64,000 bases of DNA from Clostridia bacterium. GTDB lineage: Bacteria; Bacillota; Clostridia; Acetivibrionales; DSM-2933. Shown here piece by piece: positions 1 to 7,906 of this stretch; the first letter of the stretch is position 1; every line of letters starts with the position of its first letter. The translations under genes and the position numbers were made by a program. The notes beneath the pieces are model-generated. The model did not search any database and was not told where the DNA came from. It saw nothing but the letters and a program-made list of their open reading frames with translations. The stretch is taken from assembly GCA_026416815.1 (NCBI GenBank), contig JAOAEJ010000084.1, forward strand, positions 62,001 through 126,000, read 5' to 3'.

Positions 1-352
1 TAACCTGAATGCTTTCAACAAGACGTTTGAGAGGATATAATAAATTATCGGGAGTTATACTCACCTGAGGTTGTGTATTTCCTGCTTCCGTAGTATTTGT
101 AAGAGCATTTGTAGTGCCGGGTACACTTGCAGCTTCTGTGATTGCAGGGGTAGCAGATGGTGTTACTGTAGTGTTTGCATTTTGAGTGGTCATTGTTGTA
201 CCGGTGTTAGCTGTCGCATTTGTTGTAGGAGTGCTTGCTGTAGTAGTTGCTGATGTTGTTATGTCTGTTGACTGAGTTTGTGCAAAAGCGTATGAAGAAC
301 TGATAATTGTTGCGACTGTGACACATAGTAATATTTCAATAAACTTTTTCAT
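1..352 (-). CDS. Secreted DUF5667-type protein, C-terminus cut by the window edge
   Basis: Read on the minus strand, an AGGAGG site at 361-366 lies 8 nt before an ATG at 350-352; a second ATG 6 nt upstream is too close to the site. The product starts MKKF with a hydrophobic signal peptide ending in SYAFA. About 60 residues very rich in Thr, Ala and Asn follow, with the look of a disordered extracellular linker. The visible part ends in PDNLLYPLKRLVESIQ, which resembles the opening of DUF5667 (a PDxxLYPLKR-E pattern common in secreted proteins of Clostridia and Actinobacteria). Function is unknown. About 117 codons are visible and the gene continues beyond base 1. The frame and signal peptide are seen directly; the DUF5667 assignment rests on the short motif only. 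Confidence 0.7.
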   Translation of the reverse strand, partial: MKKFIEILLCVTVATIISSSYAFAQTQSTDITTSATTTASTPTTNATANTGTTMTTQNANTTVTPSATPAITEAASVPGTTNALTNTTEAGNTQPQVSITPDNLLYPLKRLVESIQV

Positions 353-585
353 ATACATCTCCTCCTTTAAGCTTCTCAGACAGGCCTTATCCTTTGACTT
401 AATTTGTTTTGTTTGCTTACACTATATACTTTCGTCTCTATTGATTTTTTTCTGGGGTACTCTATTTAATTTTCGAATAACGGCATTAAAAAGGGATAAT
501 CTAATAAGGATAGAACTGAATATCTTTTCAAACGGTTATCGATTTTCCTAGCTGGAAAACACTTTTGTAGTGACTTATATAAAAG

Positions 586-614
586 TAAGCCGGTATAATT
601 TACAATCCGGCTTA
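586..614. other. Hairpin in the 353-777 intergenic region
   Basis: The arms TAAGCCGG (586-593) and CCGGCTTA (607-614) are complementary around a 13-nt loop. No clear T-run follows on either strand, so it is at best a weak terminator. Apart from this hairpin and the repeat at 647-708, I see no gene in 353-777. Confidence 0.4.
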
Positions 615-646
615 TATTTATGTTATAATCTTTTAGGCTTTATTTA

Positions 647-708
647 TTAGTACTACTTTGTTATTTACCTTAATTATAGCAATTCCAAAATAACAAAGCA
701 GTATTAGT
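647..708. repeat. Dispersed hairpin repeat, family A, copy 1
   Basis: A roughly 60-bp block that recurs almost unchanged at 20108-20168. The ends ACTTTGTTATTT and AAATAACAAAG are inverted, with about 22 bp between them. The two copies share the outer TTAGTACT, the inner TTACCTTAA and the CAAATTCC/GCAATTCC segment. It lies upstream of the methyltransferase gene. No coding capacity is seen. It is probably a small mobile or REP-like palindromic element; function unknown. Confidence 0.6.
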
Positions 709-777
709 GATTGATAAAAATTGCTATATAGTAAACTATTCACTTACTATTTCAAAACAATTACATATGGAGGATTT

Positions 778-1947
778 ATGGCAAAGGCTTTTCTAATTAA
801 GGGTAAGGAAAAAAGAGTGGAATACGGTCACCCGTGGATATTTAAAAGTGACATACAGAGTATAGACGGAAGTTTCTCGCCTGGAGATGTTGTTGATGTT
901 TTCAGTTCAAAAAACAGGTTTCTGGGAAGAGGATATATAAATCCCAAATCTCAAATTACAATCCGTATGTTGACCTATGAACAGGAAGATATTAACTATG
1001 ATTTTTTATATAAGCGTATTCAGTCTGCATGGGAATACCGAAAGAAGGTTGCTGATATAAACAGTTGTAGGGCTGTATTTGCCGAATCGGACTTTTTACC
1101 TGCTCTTATAGTTGATAAATTCGGAGACTATCTGGTTATCCAGACCCTTGCTTTAGGTATTGACAGATATAAAGATCAGATTGTAGATATATTGAACGAT
1201 ATAATAAGACCCGCCGGTATTTATGAAAGAAATGACGTTCCGGTAAGGGAGCTGGAAGGACTTGATCAGCGTAAGGGGTTCTTGAAAGGGACTTTTGATA
1301 CCAAAGTAGAAATGATAGAAAACGGAGTCAAGTTTATCGTTGATGTTGAAAATGGGCAAAAAACCGGCTTCTTTTTGGACCAGAAGGAAAATAGAGCTGC
1401 ACTTAAGCCTCTTGTTCCGGGTGCAAAGGTTCTGGATTGTTTTTCCCATACAGGGTCTTTTGCTCTTCACGCCGGTAAGTATGGCGCTAAGAGTGTCCTT
1501 GGCATTGATATTTCGGAGCATGCGGTTGAATGCGCAAGTTATAATGCCAAAATAAACGGCCTCCAGGATACATGCCGTTTTGAAGCCGCCAATACTTTTG
1601 ACAAGCTTAGGGAATTTTATGATAATAATGAAACCTTTGATGTAATTATACTTGACCCTCCCGCCTTTACAAAGACCCGAGGAGCTGTGGAAGGGGCTGT
1701 CAGAGGCTATAAAGAGATAAATTTGAGGGCAATGAAGATAATAAATAACGGCGGCTTCCTTGTATCCTGTTCATGTTCCCATCATGTAGACTCTGAGCTA
1801 TTTATGGATATTATATACAATGCAGCTGCAGATGCAAAAAGAAAAATCAGGCTTATTGAATATCGCTCACAGGCAAAAGACCATCCTATCTTGCTGGCAG
1901 CGGAAGAAACTGAGTATATTAAATGTGCTGTTTTACAGGTTGTATAA
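778..1947 (+). CDS. Class I SAM-dependent rRNA methyltransferase (RlmI-like, COG1092)
   Basis: A 389-aa protein. The start is the ATG at 778 (MAKAFLIKGK), 4 nt after GGAGG at 769-773; an upstream in-frame start at 721 has no ribosome site. The N-terminal 80 residues form the small PUA-like RNA-binding domain typical of the family (HPWIFKSDI, GRGYINPKSQITIR). The C-terminal half is a Rossmann methyltransferase: VLDCFSHTGSFALHA is the SAM-binding motif I, and DVIILDPPAFTK with the later CSCSHH segment matches the m5C-type catalytic loops. In the family, RlmI methylates a 23S rRNA cytosine. The exact target here is inferred. It is a stand-alone gene followed at once by a bidirectional hairpin. 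Length is normal for the family. Confidence 0.88.
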   Translation: MAKAFLIKGKEKRVEYGHPWIFKSDIQSIDGSFSPGDVVDVFSSKNRFLGRGYINPKSQITIRMLTYEQEDINYDFLYKRIQSAWEYRKKVADINSCRAVFAESDFLPALIVDKFGDYLVIQTLALGIDRYKDQIVDILNDIIRPAGIYERNDVPVRELEGLDQRKGFLKGTFDTKVEMIENGVKFIVDVENGQKTGFFLDQKENRAALKPLVPGAKVLDCFSHTGSFALHAGKYGAKSVLGIDISEHAVECASYNAKINGLQDTCRFEAANTFDKLREFYDNNETFDVIILDPPAFTKTRGAVEGAVRGYKEINLRAMKIINNGGFLVSCSCSHHVDSELFMDIIYNAAADAKRKIRLIEYRSQAKDHPILLAAEETEYIKCAVLQVV

Positions 1948-1962
1948 AATATTTTTATAAGA

Positions 1963-2000
1963 AAAGCTGAAGTGGTCCTTGTAGAGGCTACTTCAGCTTT
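1963..2000. terminator. Bidirectional hairpin between convergent genes
   Basis: The arms AAAGCTGAAGT and ACTTCAGCTTT, with a partly paired centre, lie between the stop of the plus-strand methyltransferase and the minus-strand phospholipase-like gene. The right arm overlaps the last codons of the latter. The position fits a shared terminator. Confidence 0.6.
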
Positions 2001-2695
2001 ACCGCATCCTTGTAAAACCTCATCAGGCATCCTGCAGTTGTTTTTTGAGCAAGAGGCAGCGTAAATTTACTGATAGTATGAAAACGTCTGTTATCATCTC
2101 GGATATCTTTAAGCTTTGAATATATTCTTATTGCATTACGTGCATTACAGCGTATAGCTTCCCGTATGCTGGCTATATAGTATCCTCCTTTTTCAGCCGA
2201 TATTAACGGTGTCTGAAGGTATGTTTTCCTTATAAAATTTTCATACTGCCTATGGTCATCCAGGAGGCGAATGTTTGCATGCTGTGGGACAGTCATATCC
2301 TGTACAAGGTGAACAGTTGCCCCAAGATAGAATATTGAATTCTCAACATCTCTATCTTTCCAGTACGATAATGACTTATCATAATACTCCAAAGCCAGAG
2401 ACAAAGCATCCCTATTACCGTATAATCCCTTTTCCCTTACAGGGTTATAAAAATGATTTGCACTTTTTAAATCCTGATCTGCCCAAACTACGCCTGCATT
2501 TAGCTCTACAAGATAATCACTGAAAAAATTATGCGCATCTAAGAAGGCATCATTTTTAAGTATCTCGATAGCCTGAATATTTATTAGCTGATGTATTTTG
2601 CACTCAGTTTGTATTACAGCCTTTTTAAATGGGTTAATTATACTCATGGTATACCTGAACACTTTGCCATAAGCATTTTCTATAGTACTCGGCAT
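1988..2695 (-). CDS. Zinc-dependent phospholipase C-like protein
   Basis: A 235-aa protein with the arrangement of the alpha-toxin/zinc-dependent PLC fold (PF00882-like): an early His in KIHQLI, Asp in VWADQDLKSANHFYNP, and the strongest signature, LGATVHLVQDMTVPQHANIR, with the His, Asp and His metal ligands. There is no signal peptide and no C-terminal PLAT membrane-binding domain, unlike secreted clostridial PLC toxins. It is therefore probably an intracellular or housekeeping relative, and toxin activity should not be assumed. The canonical N-terminal Trp ligand of secreted enzymes is not visible. It is monocistronic between a methyltransferase and a CDF transporter. The fold assignment is fairly secure; the substrate is unknown. 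Confidence 0.72.
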   Translation of the reverse strand: MPSTIENAYGKVFRYTMSIINPFKKAVIQTECKIHQLINIQAIEILKNDAFLDAHNFFSDYLVELNAGVVWADQDLKSANHFYNPVREKGLYGNRDALSLALEYYDKSLSYWKDRDVENSIFYLGATVHLVQDMTVPQHANIRLLDDHRQYENFIRKTYLQTPLISAEKGGYYIASIREAIRCNARNAIRIYSKLKDIRDDNRRFHTISKFTLPLAQKTTAGCLMRFYKDAVKLK

Positions 2696-2816
2696 ATTAA
2701 TTACCTCAGTAATATTTTTTATTTTGCTTTGTTAGATTTCCAGTAATATAATGAAACAATCTATAACTTAGGGTGTTTACACTTAAAAATTCTACATTTA
2801 GGAACAGTATGAATTG

Positions 2817-3674
2817 TTAAGCTGGGTTTACATGAACCACTACATCTTCGATATTCTTACATTTTTTAATTCTTTCTTTGATCTGTGCAGCAATATTGTG
2901 TCCCTCAAGAACTGTCATACTTCCTAATACCGATACTTTGATTATAATAATATACCCTACGCCTATAGGTTTAGCCTTGACGTCATCTACATGGTCTACG
3001 CCCTTAATACTTTCTATTGTTTTTATTACATCTTCCTTTACAGTCTTACTTATGTTGGTATCCATTAATACATAAAATGCACCAGTGAAAATTTTAACAG
3101 CTGTAAAGGCAATCCATATAGATATACCGATGCCAACAATACCGTCCACCCAGAAAATTCCCATTGTACCCATCAAAATTCCTAATAAGGTACCGGATGT
3201 TATAAACACATCATTTCTATGGTCTTCCGAGTTTGCAATTATAAGCAAGTTTTCTTCCTTACGGCCTGCCTTTCTTGTGTATAAGAATAGCCCTATCTTT
3301 AATACAATTGTAATGACAGCTACTACAATCAACCACCAGGAAAAATTAAATGCTTCCCTGTTTAAAATGGCATTAAGTGAACTCCTAAAAGTCTTGTAAG
3401 CAACCAATAATAAAGAAAAGCTGATGATCATTGCAAAAATATACTCTGCCTTTCCATGCCCGTAGGGATGGTTTTCATCTTTGGGCTGGCTGGCTATTTT
3501 ATTTCCTGCCAAGGTCATTGCTGATGCGAATACATCTCCGGCACTGTTGAATCCATCAGCAATCATTGCCTGACTTCTGTTGATAAATCCTACAATCAGT
3601 TTCAATACAAGCAGGAAAACATTTGTAATTATTCCCAATATAGCGATTCTTCGAGTTAATTCATATCGGTCCAC
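2817..3674 (-). CDS. Cation diffusion facilitator family transporter
   Basis: A 285-aa protein with about six membrane segments and a cytoplasmic C-terminal domain of about 80 residues, the normal size for CDF divalent-metal/proton antiporters. The first intramembrane metal site is visible in IADGFNSAGDVF (Asp and Asp four residues apart), the second in NSEDHRNDVF (His and Asp). The loop segment HPYGHGKAEY is diagnostic for the family. The C-terminal domain (KTIESIKGVDHVDDVKAKP) is the usual ferredoxin-like dimerisation fold. The metal (Zn, Mn or Fe) cannot be told from the sequence. It stands alone, with no regulator beside it. Confidence 0.9.
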   Translation of the reverse strand: MDRYELTRRIAILGIITNVFLLVLKLIVGFINRSQAMIADGFNSAGDVFASAMTLAGNKIASQPKDENHPYGHGKAEYIFAMIISFSLLLVAYKTFRSSLNAILNREAFNFSWWLIVVAVITIVLKIGLFLYTRKAGRKEENLLIIANSEDHRNDVFITSGTLLGILMGTMGIFWVDGIVGIGISIWIAFTAVKIFTGAFYVLMDTNISKTVKEDVIKTIESIKGVDHVDDVKAKPIGVGYIIIIKVSVLGSMTVLEGHNIAAQIKERIKKCKNIEDVVVHVNPA

Positions 3675-3769
3675 TGTTAATCACCCGGTTCAATCAGATT
3701 CCTGTTATTTAAAATGTCCCAAAAGCAAATTACTAAACGCTTTTTTGATATGCAATAATTTCATAATAC

Positions 3770-3796
3770 AAAAAACCAGCCTAAACATTGGCCGGT
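3770..3796 (-). terminator. Intrinsic terminator of the homocysteine methyltransferase gene
   Basis: On the minus strand ACCGGCC and GGCTGGT form a stem around 8 nt, followed directly by TTTTTTG. It lies 19 bp past the stop codon of the gene at 3815-5137. Confidence 0.8.
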
Positions 3797-3814
3797 CTTA
3801 TATAATCTTATACT

Positions 3815-5137
3815 CTATTTAGTTAAGCTTTTGTCAACAATTGTGCTTCCGTATTTTTTTGCAGTTATGAGAAGCTCCTGCATTACTTCATTAGAATAGC
3901 CATTTACTATAACCCCGGCTTTACCTCTATAAAGCCTCAACGCTATGTTTAATGCTTCATGATCCTTTGTTTCTATAATAAATGGTTCCCTCATGTATCC
4001 CTGTGCAGTGTTAACTACCTGTGCAAGCAATTCCTTGTCACCATCTACCTTGTCCACGTTAATATATATAGCGTCATAGCCCTCACAACCAAGTTCCATA
4101 ACCTTATCCACTACGTAGTCAACGTTTCCGTTTGATAATTCATTAAATAGGTCATCATCGTTTTCAGCATTTAGTTGTCCGATGTTTAGCTTATCACTTT
4201 TTTCAATATTTAGCAGCTTTGTTGCAGAAGTAATTACTTGTTCATACTTTTTCTGTATCTCAGGAACTTCAACACCTTCCAGATTTTGCTTTATAGCCTT
4301 GATAAATTCTGGAGTAGTACCACAGCAGCCCCCTACAAGCCTTGCACCGTATTTAACAAACTCTTTTGTTAATTCTGCAAACTTTTCTGCCGATTCCTTG
4401 TATATTACCTGTCCGTTAACCAGTTCAGGCAGCCCTGCATTTGGCTTCACACTTAAATATACTCCCCCTGCCTCAGACATTTTTCTTACTATATCCAGTA
4501 AGTGTTCCGGCCCTAGTGAACAGTTTGTACCTATCATATCGGCACCAAGAGATTTTAATACAACAGCAGCTATATAAGGATCGGTTCCCATTAGGGTTTT
4601 ACCGTTAGCCTCAAAAGCAATAGAACATATAACAGGGATATCTACCGTTTCTTTTGCAGCCAGTAAAGCTGCTCTCATTTCTGTAAGGTCGGTAAAGGTT
4701 TCAAAATTGATTACATCCGCACCGCCTTCAGCAACAGCTTTTACTTGCTCTTTATAAGCTTGGTATGCAGTTTCGAAGGTTAGCTCTCCTGAGGGTTCAA
4801 ACAGAATACCTAGAGGTCCTATTGACGCAGCTACATATCCTTTCACTCCCATGACCTCTTTTGCCAACTTTGTACCCCGGTAATTGAGCTCATAGGTTTT
4901 ATCTCCAAGGTCATACTCTTCAAGCTTAATTCTGCTGCCTTGAAATGTATTGGTTTGTATCACATCAGCTCCGGCTTCTTTATATGAGCTATAAACCGAT
5001 TTTACTTCCTCAGTATGGTTTATATTCCACTCTTCGGGACACTCTCCGCCTTTCATCCCAAGATTCTGCAGCAGATAACCTTTTGACCCATCGTAAACAA
5101 GAACTTTATCTTTAATATCTTTTAAGAAATTGCTCAA
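3815..5137 (-). CDS. Homocysteine S-methyltransferase family protein (MetH N-terminal-like) with a degenerate pterin-domain tail
   Basis: A 440-aa protein with a TTG start at 5135-5137, preceded by a GGGAG site. Residues 1-300 form the Zn-dependent homocysteine-binding barrel: VLVYDGSKGYLLQ at the start, DVIQTNTFQGS, then IGTNCSLGPE and VGGCCGTTPEFI, which supply the three zinc-binding Cys residues. In MetH the next domain binds methyltetrahydrofolate. Here only about 130 residues remain, reading roughly like the first half of such a barrel (YDAIYINVD, PFIIETKDHEAL, GVIVNGYS). There is no cobalamin domain. It probably methylates homocysteine using another methyl donor or a partner protein. 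The enzyme class is secure; the methyl donor is unknown. Confidence 0.85.
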   Translation of the reverse strand: MSNFLKDIKDKVLVYDGSKGYLLQNLGMKGGECPEEWNINHTEEVKSVYSSYKEAGADVIQTNTFQGSRIKLEEYDLGDKTYELNYRGTKLAKEVMGVKGYVAASIGPLGILFEPSGELTFETAYQAYKEQVKAVAEGGADVINFETFTDLTEMRAALLAAKETVDIPVICSIAFEANGKTLMGTDPYIAAVVLKSLGADMIGTNCSLGPEHLLDIVRKMSEAGGVYLSVKPNAGLPELVNGQVIYKESAEKFAELTKEFVKYGARLVGGCCGTTPEFIKAIKQNLEGVEVPEIQKKYEQVITSATKLLNIEKSDKLNIGQLNAENDDDLFNELSNGNVDYVVDKVMELGCEGYDAIYINVDKVDGDKELLAQVVNTAQGYMREPFIIETKDHEALNIALRLYRGKAGVIVNGYSNEVMQELLITAKKYGSTIVDKSLTK

Positions 5138-5172
5138 CTTTTATTCAACTCCCATATGCTTTTTCGTGTAAA

Positions 5173-5205
5173 AAAAGTGATAATAATCAAATTATTATCA
5201 CTTTT
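5173..5205 (-). terminator. Intrinsic terminator of the 88-aa orphan gene
   Basis: A perfect 15-bp stem (5173-5187 against 5191-5205) with a 3-nt loop. On the minus strand the stem ends in a run of T. It lies 114 bp past the stop of the gene at 5319-5585 and just upstream of the next minus-strand gene. Confidence 0.75.
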
Positions 5206-5318
5206 AAGACTTACTTATATGCTTATATTATATTAATGTGCAAGCTTTGTCAAATATGCTGCTTATTACATGCTATTCTAAGCCTATCTCAGCAATTTGA
5301 GCCAAATACCTTGTGTCA

Positions 5319-5585
5319 TTAGCCAGCCTTTATACCCATAACGAGCAAGGTATAGCTATCGCTTACGTTTACTATCCTATTGTACCTTATCTCATACTCC
5401 TTTGTATCTCCGTTTGAAAGCGTAATGGTTGCAAAACCAACCATCTCCTCTTTATCCTTATGGACTTTTACTTTAAACCCTTCCTCTTCTATAACCTTAC
5501 TAATGTTATCATAATAAAATTTACCGTTGTATTCCCTCACAACTTCAAATAATGCTCTTTCATATGCTTCAGCTTGTCTTGACAT
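5319..5585 (-). CDS. Small conserved-looking protein of unknown function (88 aa)
   Basis: The ATG at 5585 follows a GGAGG site with normal spacing. The protein is acidic to neutral and apparently alpha/beta. A helical start (MSRQAEAYERALFEVVREY) is followed by short strands (FKVKVHKDKEEMVGFATITL, TKEYEIRYNRIVNVSDSYTLLVMGI). There is no signal peptide, membrane segment or Cys cluster. I do not recognise a family. The gene has its own good promoter (5790-5817), a structured leader of about 200 nt and a strong terminator, so it is a real, separately regulated unit. Confidence 0.7.
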   Translation of the reverse strand: MSRQAEAYERALFEVVREYNGKFYYDNISKVIEEEGFKVKVHKDKEEMVGFATITLSNGDTKEYEIRYNRIVNVSDSYTLLVMGIKAG

Positions 5586-5623
5586 ATTTAACCTCCGTTT
5601 TTACTAATTTTTCATTTGTATAA

Positions 5624-5660
5624 ATAGATAACCAAATCACTTTTAGAGTTTGTTATCTAC
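5624..5660. repeat. Short member of MITE-like repeat family B
   Basis: The ends ATAGATAAC and GTTATCTA are inverted. The inner part ATCACTTTTA-AG-TTT matches the right arm of the 104-bp palindromic element at 19977-20080, so this looks like an internally deleted copy. It sits in the leader of the 88-aa gene. Confidence 0.5.
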
Positions 5661-5789
5661 AATAGTACCTTTATATCGTAATTACATAGCTAAATAACTT
5701 AAACCCCTTAAGGAGTATATAGTTCTGCGAAGTATGACTAGATTAGGCACTATATAGTTTATTATCTGCTTTTCTTAACAGCGTGATTT
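5661..5789 (-). other. Structured 5' leader of the 88-aa gene
   Basis: About 130 nt between the promoter and the family-B repeat. In the minus-strand transcript TATATAGT pairs with ACTATATA around 26 nt, and a CTCC-TTAA-GGGG hairpin follows. It does not match a riboswitch class I know. It could be a regulatory leader or only an untranslated spacer. Confidence 0.35.
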
Positions 5790-5817
5790 ATTATACCACA
5801 ATCAAAACCAAATTCAA
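5790..5817 (-). promoter_or_regulatory. Sigma-A promoter for the 88-aa gene
   Basis: On the minus strand TTGAAT (5812-5817) and TATAAT (5790-5795) are separated by 16 bp. It is followed by a long leader to the gene at 5585. Confidence 0.6.
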
Positions 5818-5900
5818 CATCATTTCCCACCCGTTGGTAAGTATAATGTATAAATTCCAATGCTTTTTAAATGTAATATAAAGTATATAGAAATTAAATA

Positions 5901-5936
5901 CAGGTATCAATCCATCTATTACAGTATTGATACCTG
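5901..5936 (-). terminator. Terminator at the end of the Tad pilus operon
   Basis: The perfect 11-bp arms CAGGTATCAAT and ATTGATACCTG with a 14-nt loop lie 34 bp past the tadC stop codon. A moderately T-rich stretch follows on the minus strand. Confidence 0.65.
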
Positions 5937-5969
5937 CCTCATATTTCCTGGTGCTATTATTATAGTCAA

Positions 5970-6899
5970 TTATTTTATTAATGTGTTTACTACCCGGATT
6001 ATAACCGGGCCTATCAAAACTGAAAAGATAGTTGGAAAAATAAACAACACCATAGGAACAAGCATTTTGACAGGAGCTTTCATTGCTTTCTCCTGAGCCC
6101 GTTGTCTTCTTTTCTGACGAATTTGTTCCGATTGCAGCCTTAGAACATTACCTATGCTTACCCCAAGCTGATCGGCCTGTATTACTGAACCTATAAATGT
6201 AGTCAAATCTTGTACGCTAATCCTGTCTGCCATATCTCTTAGTGCATCTCTTTTTTGCCTTCCTACTTTTATTTCCTGCAGCACGTTATCAAATTCATCG
6301 GCAAGGGGACCGGGCATTTTGTCTATTACCTTAGCTAGTGCACCGTCAAATCCCAGCCCCGCCTCAACACTAACGGTCAGAAGATCGAGAACATCGGGAA
6401 GCTGCTTTATTATTTGTCTCTGCCTGTCCCCGACCTTTTTGCTTAGTATAAGGTTTGGAATCAGTATACCTACTCCCATTTCAATCACAATAATAAATAC
6501 TATTGTCCTGATACTGATACCAATGTAGTATCCAAGTGCTGCTGTAATCAACGGCAGACACAGCATTAGCAACACCTGCAGGTTTATCCAGTCCTTCACA
6601 CTAGTATTAAAAGGTTTACCTGCCATAATAACTTTTTTTTCAAGATTGGATACGAGTTCTTTAGGAGTGATTTTTAGAACAGTCTTGCTTATATCGTCTA
6701 GTATGGGTTGTATAATCCTCACAAATAACGGTTGATTCAACTCATCATCCTTGTCTTTAGCAGAATCCTTAGCAATAGAACTGAGCCTTATATTTACAAC
6801 CATCTTTTTTTTCAATACCGTTGCCAACAATGTGTAAAATATAAAATAGGCTGTTAAAAATACCATAGCCATAACTAAGTACCCAAGCATAGCTTCCAC
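5970..6899 (-). CDS. tadC: Tad pilus inner-membrane platform protein TadC
   Basis: A 309-aa type II secretion F-domain protein. It has an N-terminal membrane segment, a cytoplasmic region ending in ITPKELVSNLEKK, two central membrane segments (LLMLCLPLITAALGYYIG and IRTIVFIIVIEMGVGILIPN), then the T2SSF domain with QLPDVLDLLTVSVEAGLGFDGAL and a final hydrophobic segment. TadB and TadC form the platform that the CpaF ATPase works on to assemble Flp pili. It begins 5 bp after the tadB stop with GTG; an ATG nine bases further in is an alternative start. It is the last gene of the operon, followed by a hairpin terminator. Confidence 0.9.
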   Translation of the reverse strand: MEAMLGYLVMAMVFLTAYFIFYTLLATVLKKKMVVNIRLSSIAKDSAKDKDDELNQPLFVRIIQPILDDISKTVLKITPKELVSNLEKKVIMAGKPFNTSVKDWINLQVLLMLCLPLITAALGYYIGISIRTIVFIIVIEMGVGILIPNLILSKKVGDRQRQIIKQLPDVLDLLTVSVEAGLGFDGALAKVIDKMPGPLADEFDNVLQEIKVGRQKRDALRDMADRISVQDLTTFIGSVIQADQLGVSIGNVLRLQSEQIRQKRRQRAQEKAMKAPVKMLVPMVLFIFPTIFSVLIGPVIIRVVNTLIK

Positions 6900-6904
6900 C
6901 GCCC

Positions 6905-7888
6905 CTAAATTTCTATTTTTACAATTTTACTTATGAAATAGATACCTATCAGCTCCATCAAAACGGAGAATATAAGAATAAGTAATCCCAAGGGGTTTGT
7001 AATCAGCAATTTTATATGCTCGGGATTAATGACAAATAATATAAGTCCAAGGATAGGGGGTAAAAGGGCTATGATCAATCCCGACATTCTTCCCTGAGCG
7101 GTAACGGTCTTTACTTCACCCTTTATTCTGACTCTTTCTCTTATAGTAGATGATATATTATCAAGCACCTCCGCTAGATTTCCTCCTACCTGCCTTTGAA
7201 TTAAAACCGCAGTAACAACCAGTTCAAGGTCATCGCTGGAAACTCTGCTTACCAGATTTTCCAGGGCTTTTTCGGTGGTTACTCCCAGGTTTACCTCCTT
7301 TTGAAGTAGCGCAAACTCTTCTGATATAGGCCCTGTCATTTCTTTTACAACTATATCAACTGATTGGAAAAAGCTATAGCCGGCTTTTAGAGAGTTGGAA
7401 ATCAGTATTATGGCATCTCCTAGCTGCTCATTTAAATATCTTATCCGCTTCTTTATCTTTGTTTTTAGTATAATTGCAGGGATAAGCCATCCTATAATTG
7501 CAGCCCCCAGGGTGTACATCAAGCAGTTTGCAAGTGGTTGTGAACTGCTTAATGAAAATACGAGCAGCCCGAACCCTATAAATAGTATTATGCATATAGT
7601 TATATACTCTTCCGCTTTAAGAAGTACGTGTGCCCTATTCAATTGCTGCTGTATGGATTTTTTATAACCATCAAGAATCCTTGCATTCCCTACTGTTTTT
7701 GCAATTAAATTTAATCCGGCCTTATACTCCCTTTGTGGTGCTCTTCTCTTTTCTTCCCTTATCTCTTCGACATTTGTGTATCTTCTTAATCGGCTTATTG
7801 ACTTCTGATTACCTACTAATACTTTTAGTATAGGATATAACAGTAGGGTGACTGTTATAAAAGTAAGTATCATAGTTAACTCCAGCAT
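6905..7888 (-). CDS. tadB: Tad pilus inner-membrane platform protein TadB
   Basis: A 327-aa protein with the same plan as TadC: an N-terminal membrane helix, a cytoplasmic segment, a pair of membrane helices (EEYITICIILFIGFGLLVF and ANCLMYTLGAAIIGWLIPA), the T2SSF domain (QLGDAIILISNSLKAGYSFFQSV) and two C-terminal membrane helices. The ATG follows a GGGGGG ribosome site. It lies 18 bp after cpaF in the operon and is expected to form the assembly platform with TadC. Confidence 0.9.
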   Translation of the reverse strand: MLELTMILTFITVTLLLYPILKVLVGNQKSISRLRRYTNVEEIREEKRRAPQREYKAGLNLIAKTVGNARILDGYKKSIQQQLNRAHVLLKAEEYITICIILFIGFGLLVFSLSSSQPLANCLMYTLGAAIIGWLIPAIILKTKIKKRIRYLNEQLGDAIILISNSLKAGYSFFQSVDIVVKEMTGPISEEFALLQKEVNLGVTTEKALENLVSRVSSDDLELVVTAVLIQRQVGGNLAEVLDNISSTIRERVRIKGEVKTVTAQGRMSGLIIALLPPILGLILFVINPEHIKLLITNPLGLLILIFSVLMELIGIYFISKIVKIEI

Positions 7889-7906
7889 TTAATATCCCCC
7901 CTACCG

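Noticed and set aside
71-253. Cys- and Ser-rich 60-codon frame on the plus strand
   Set aside because: It is the antisense shadow of the Thr/Ala-rich linker of the secreted minus-strand protein.
1988-2695. Secreted alpha-toxin-like phospholipase
   Set aside because: No signal peptide and no membrane-binding C-terminal domain, so only the zinc PLC-like fold is claimed.
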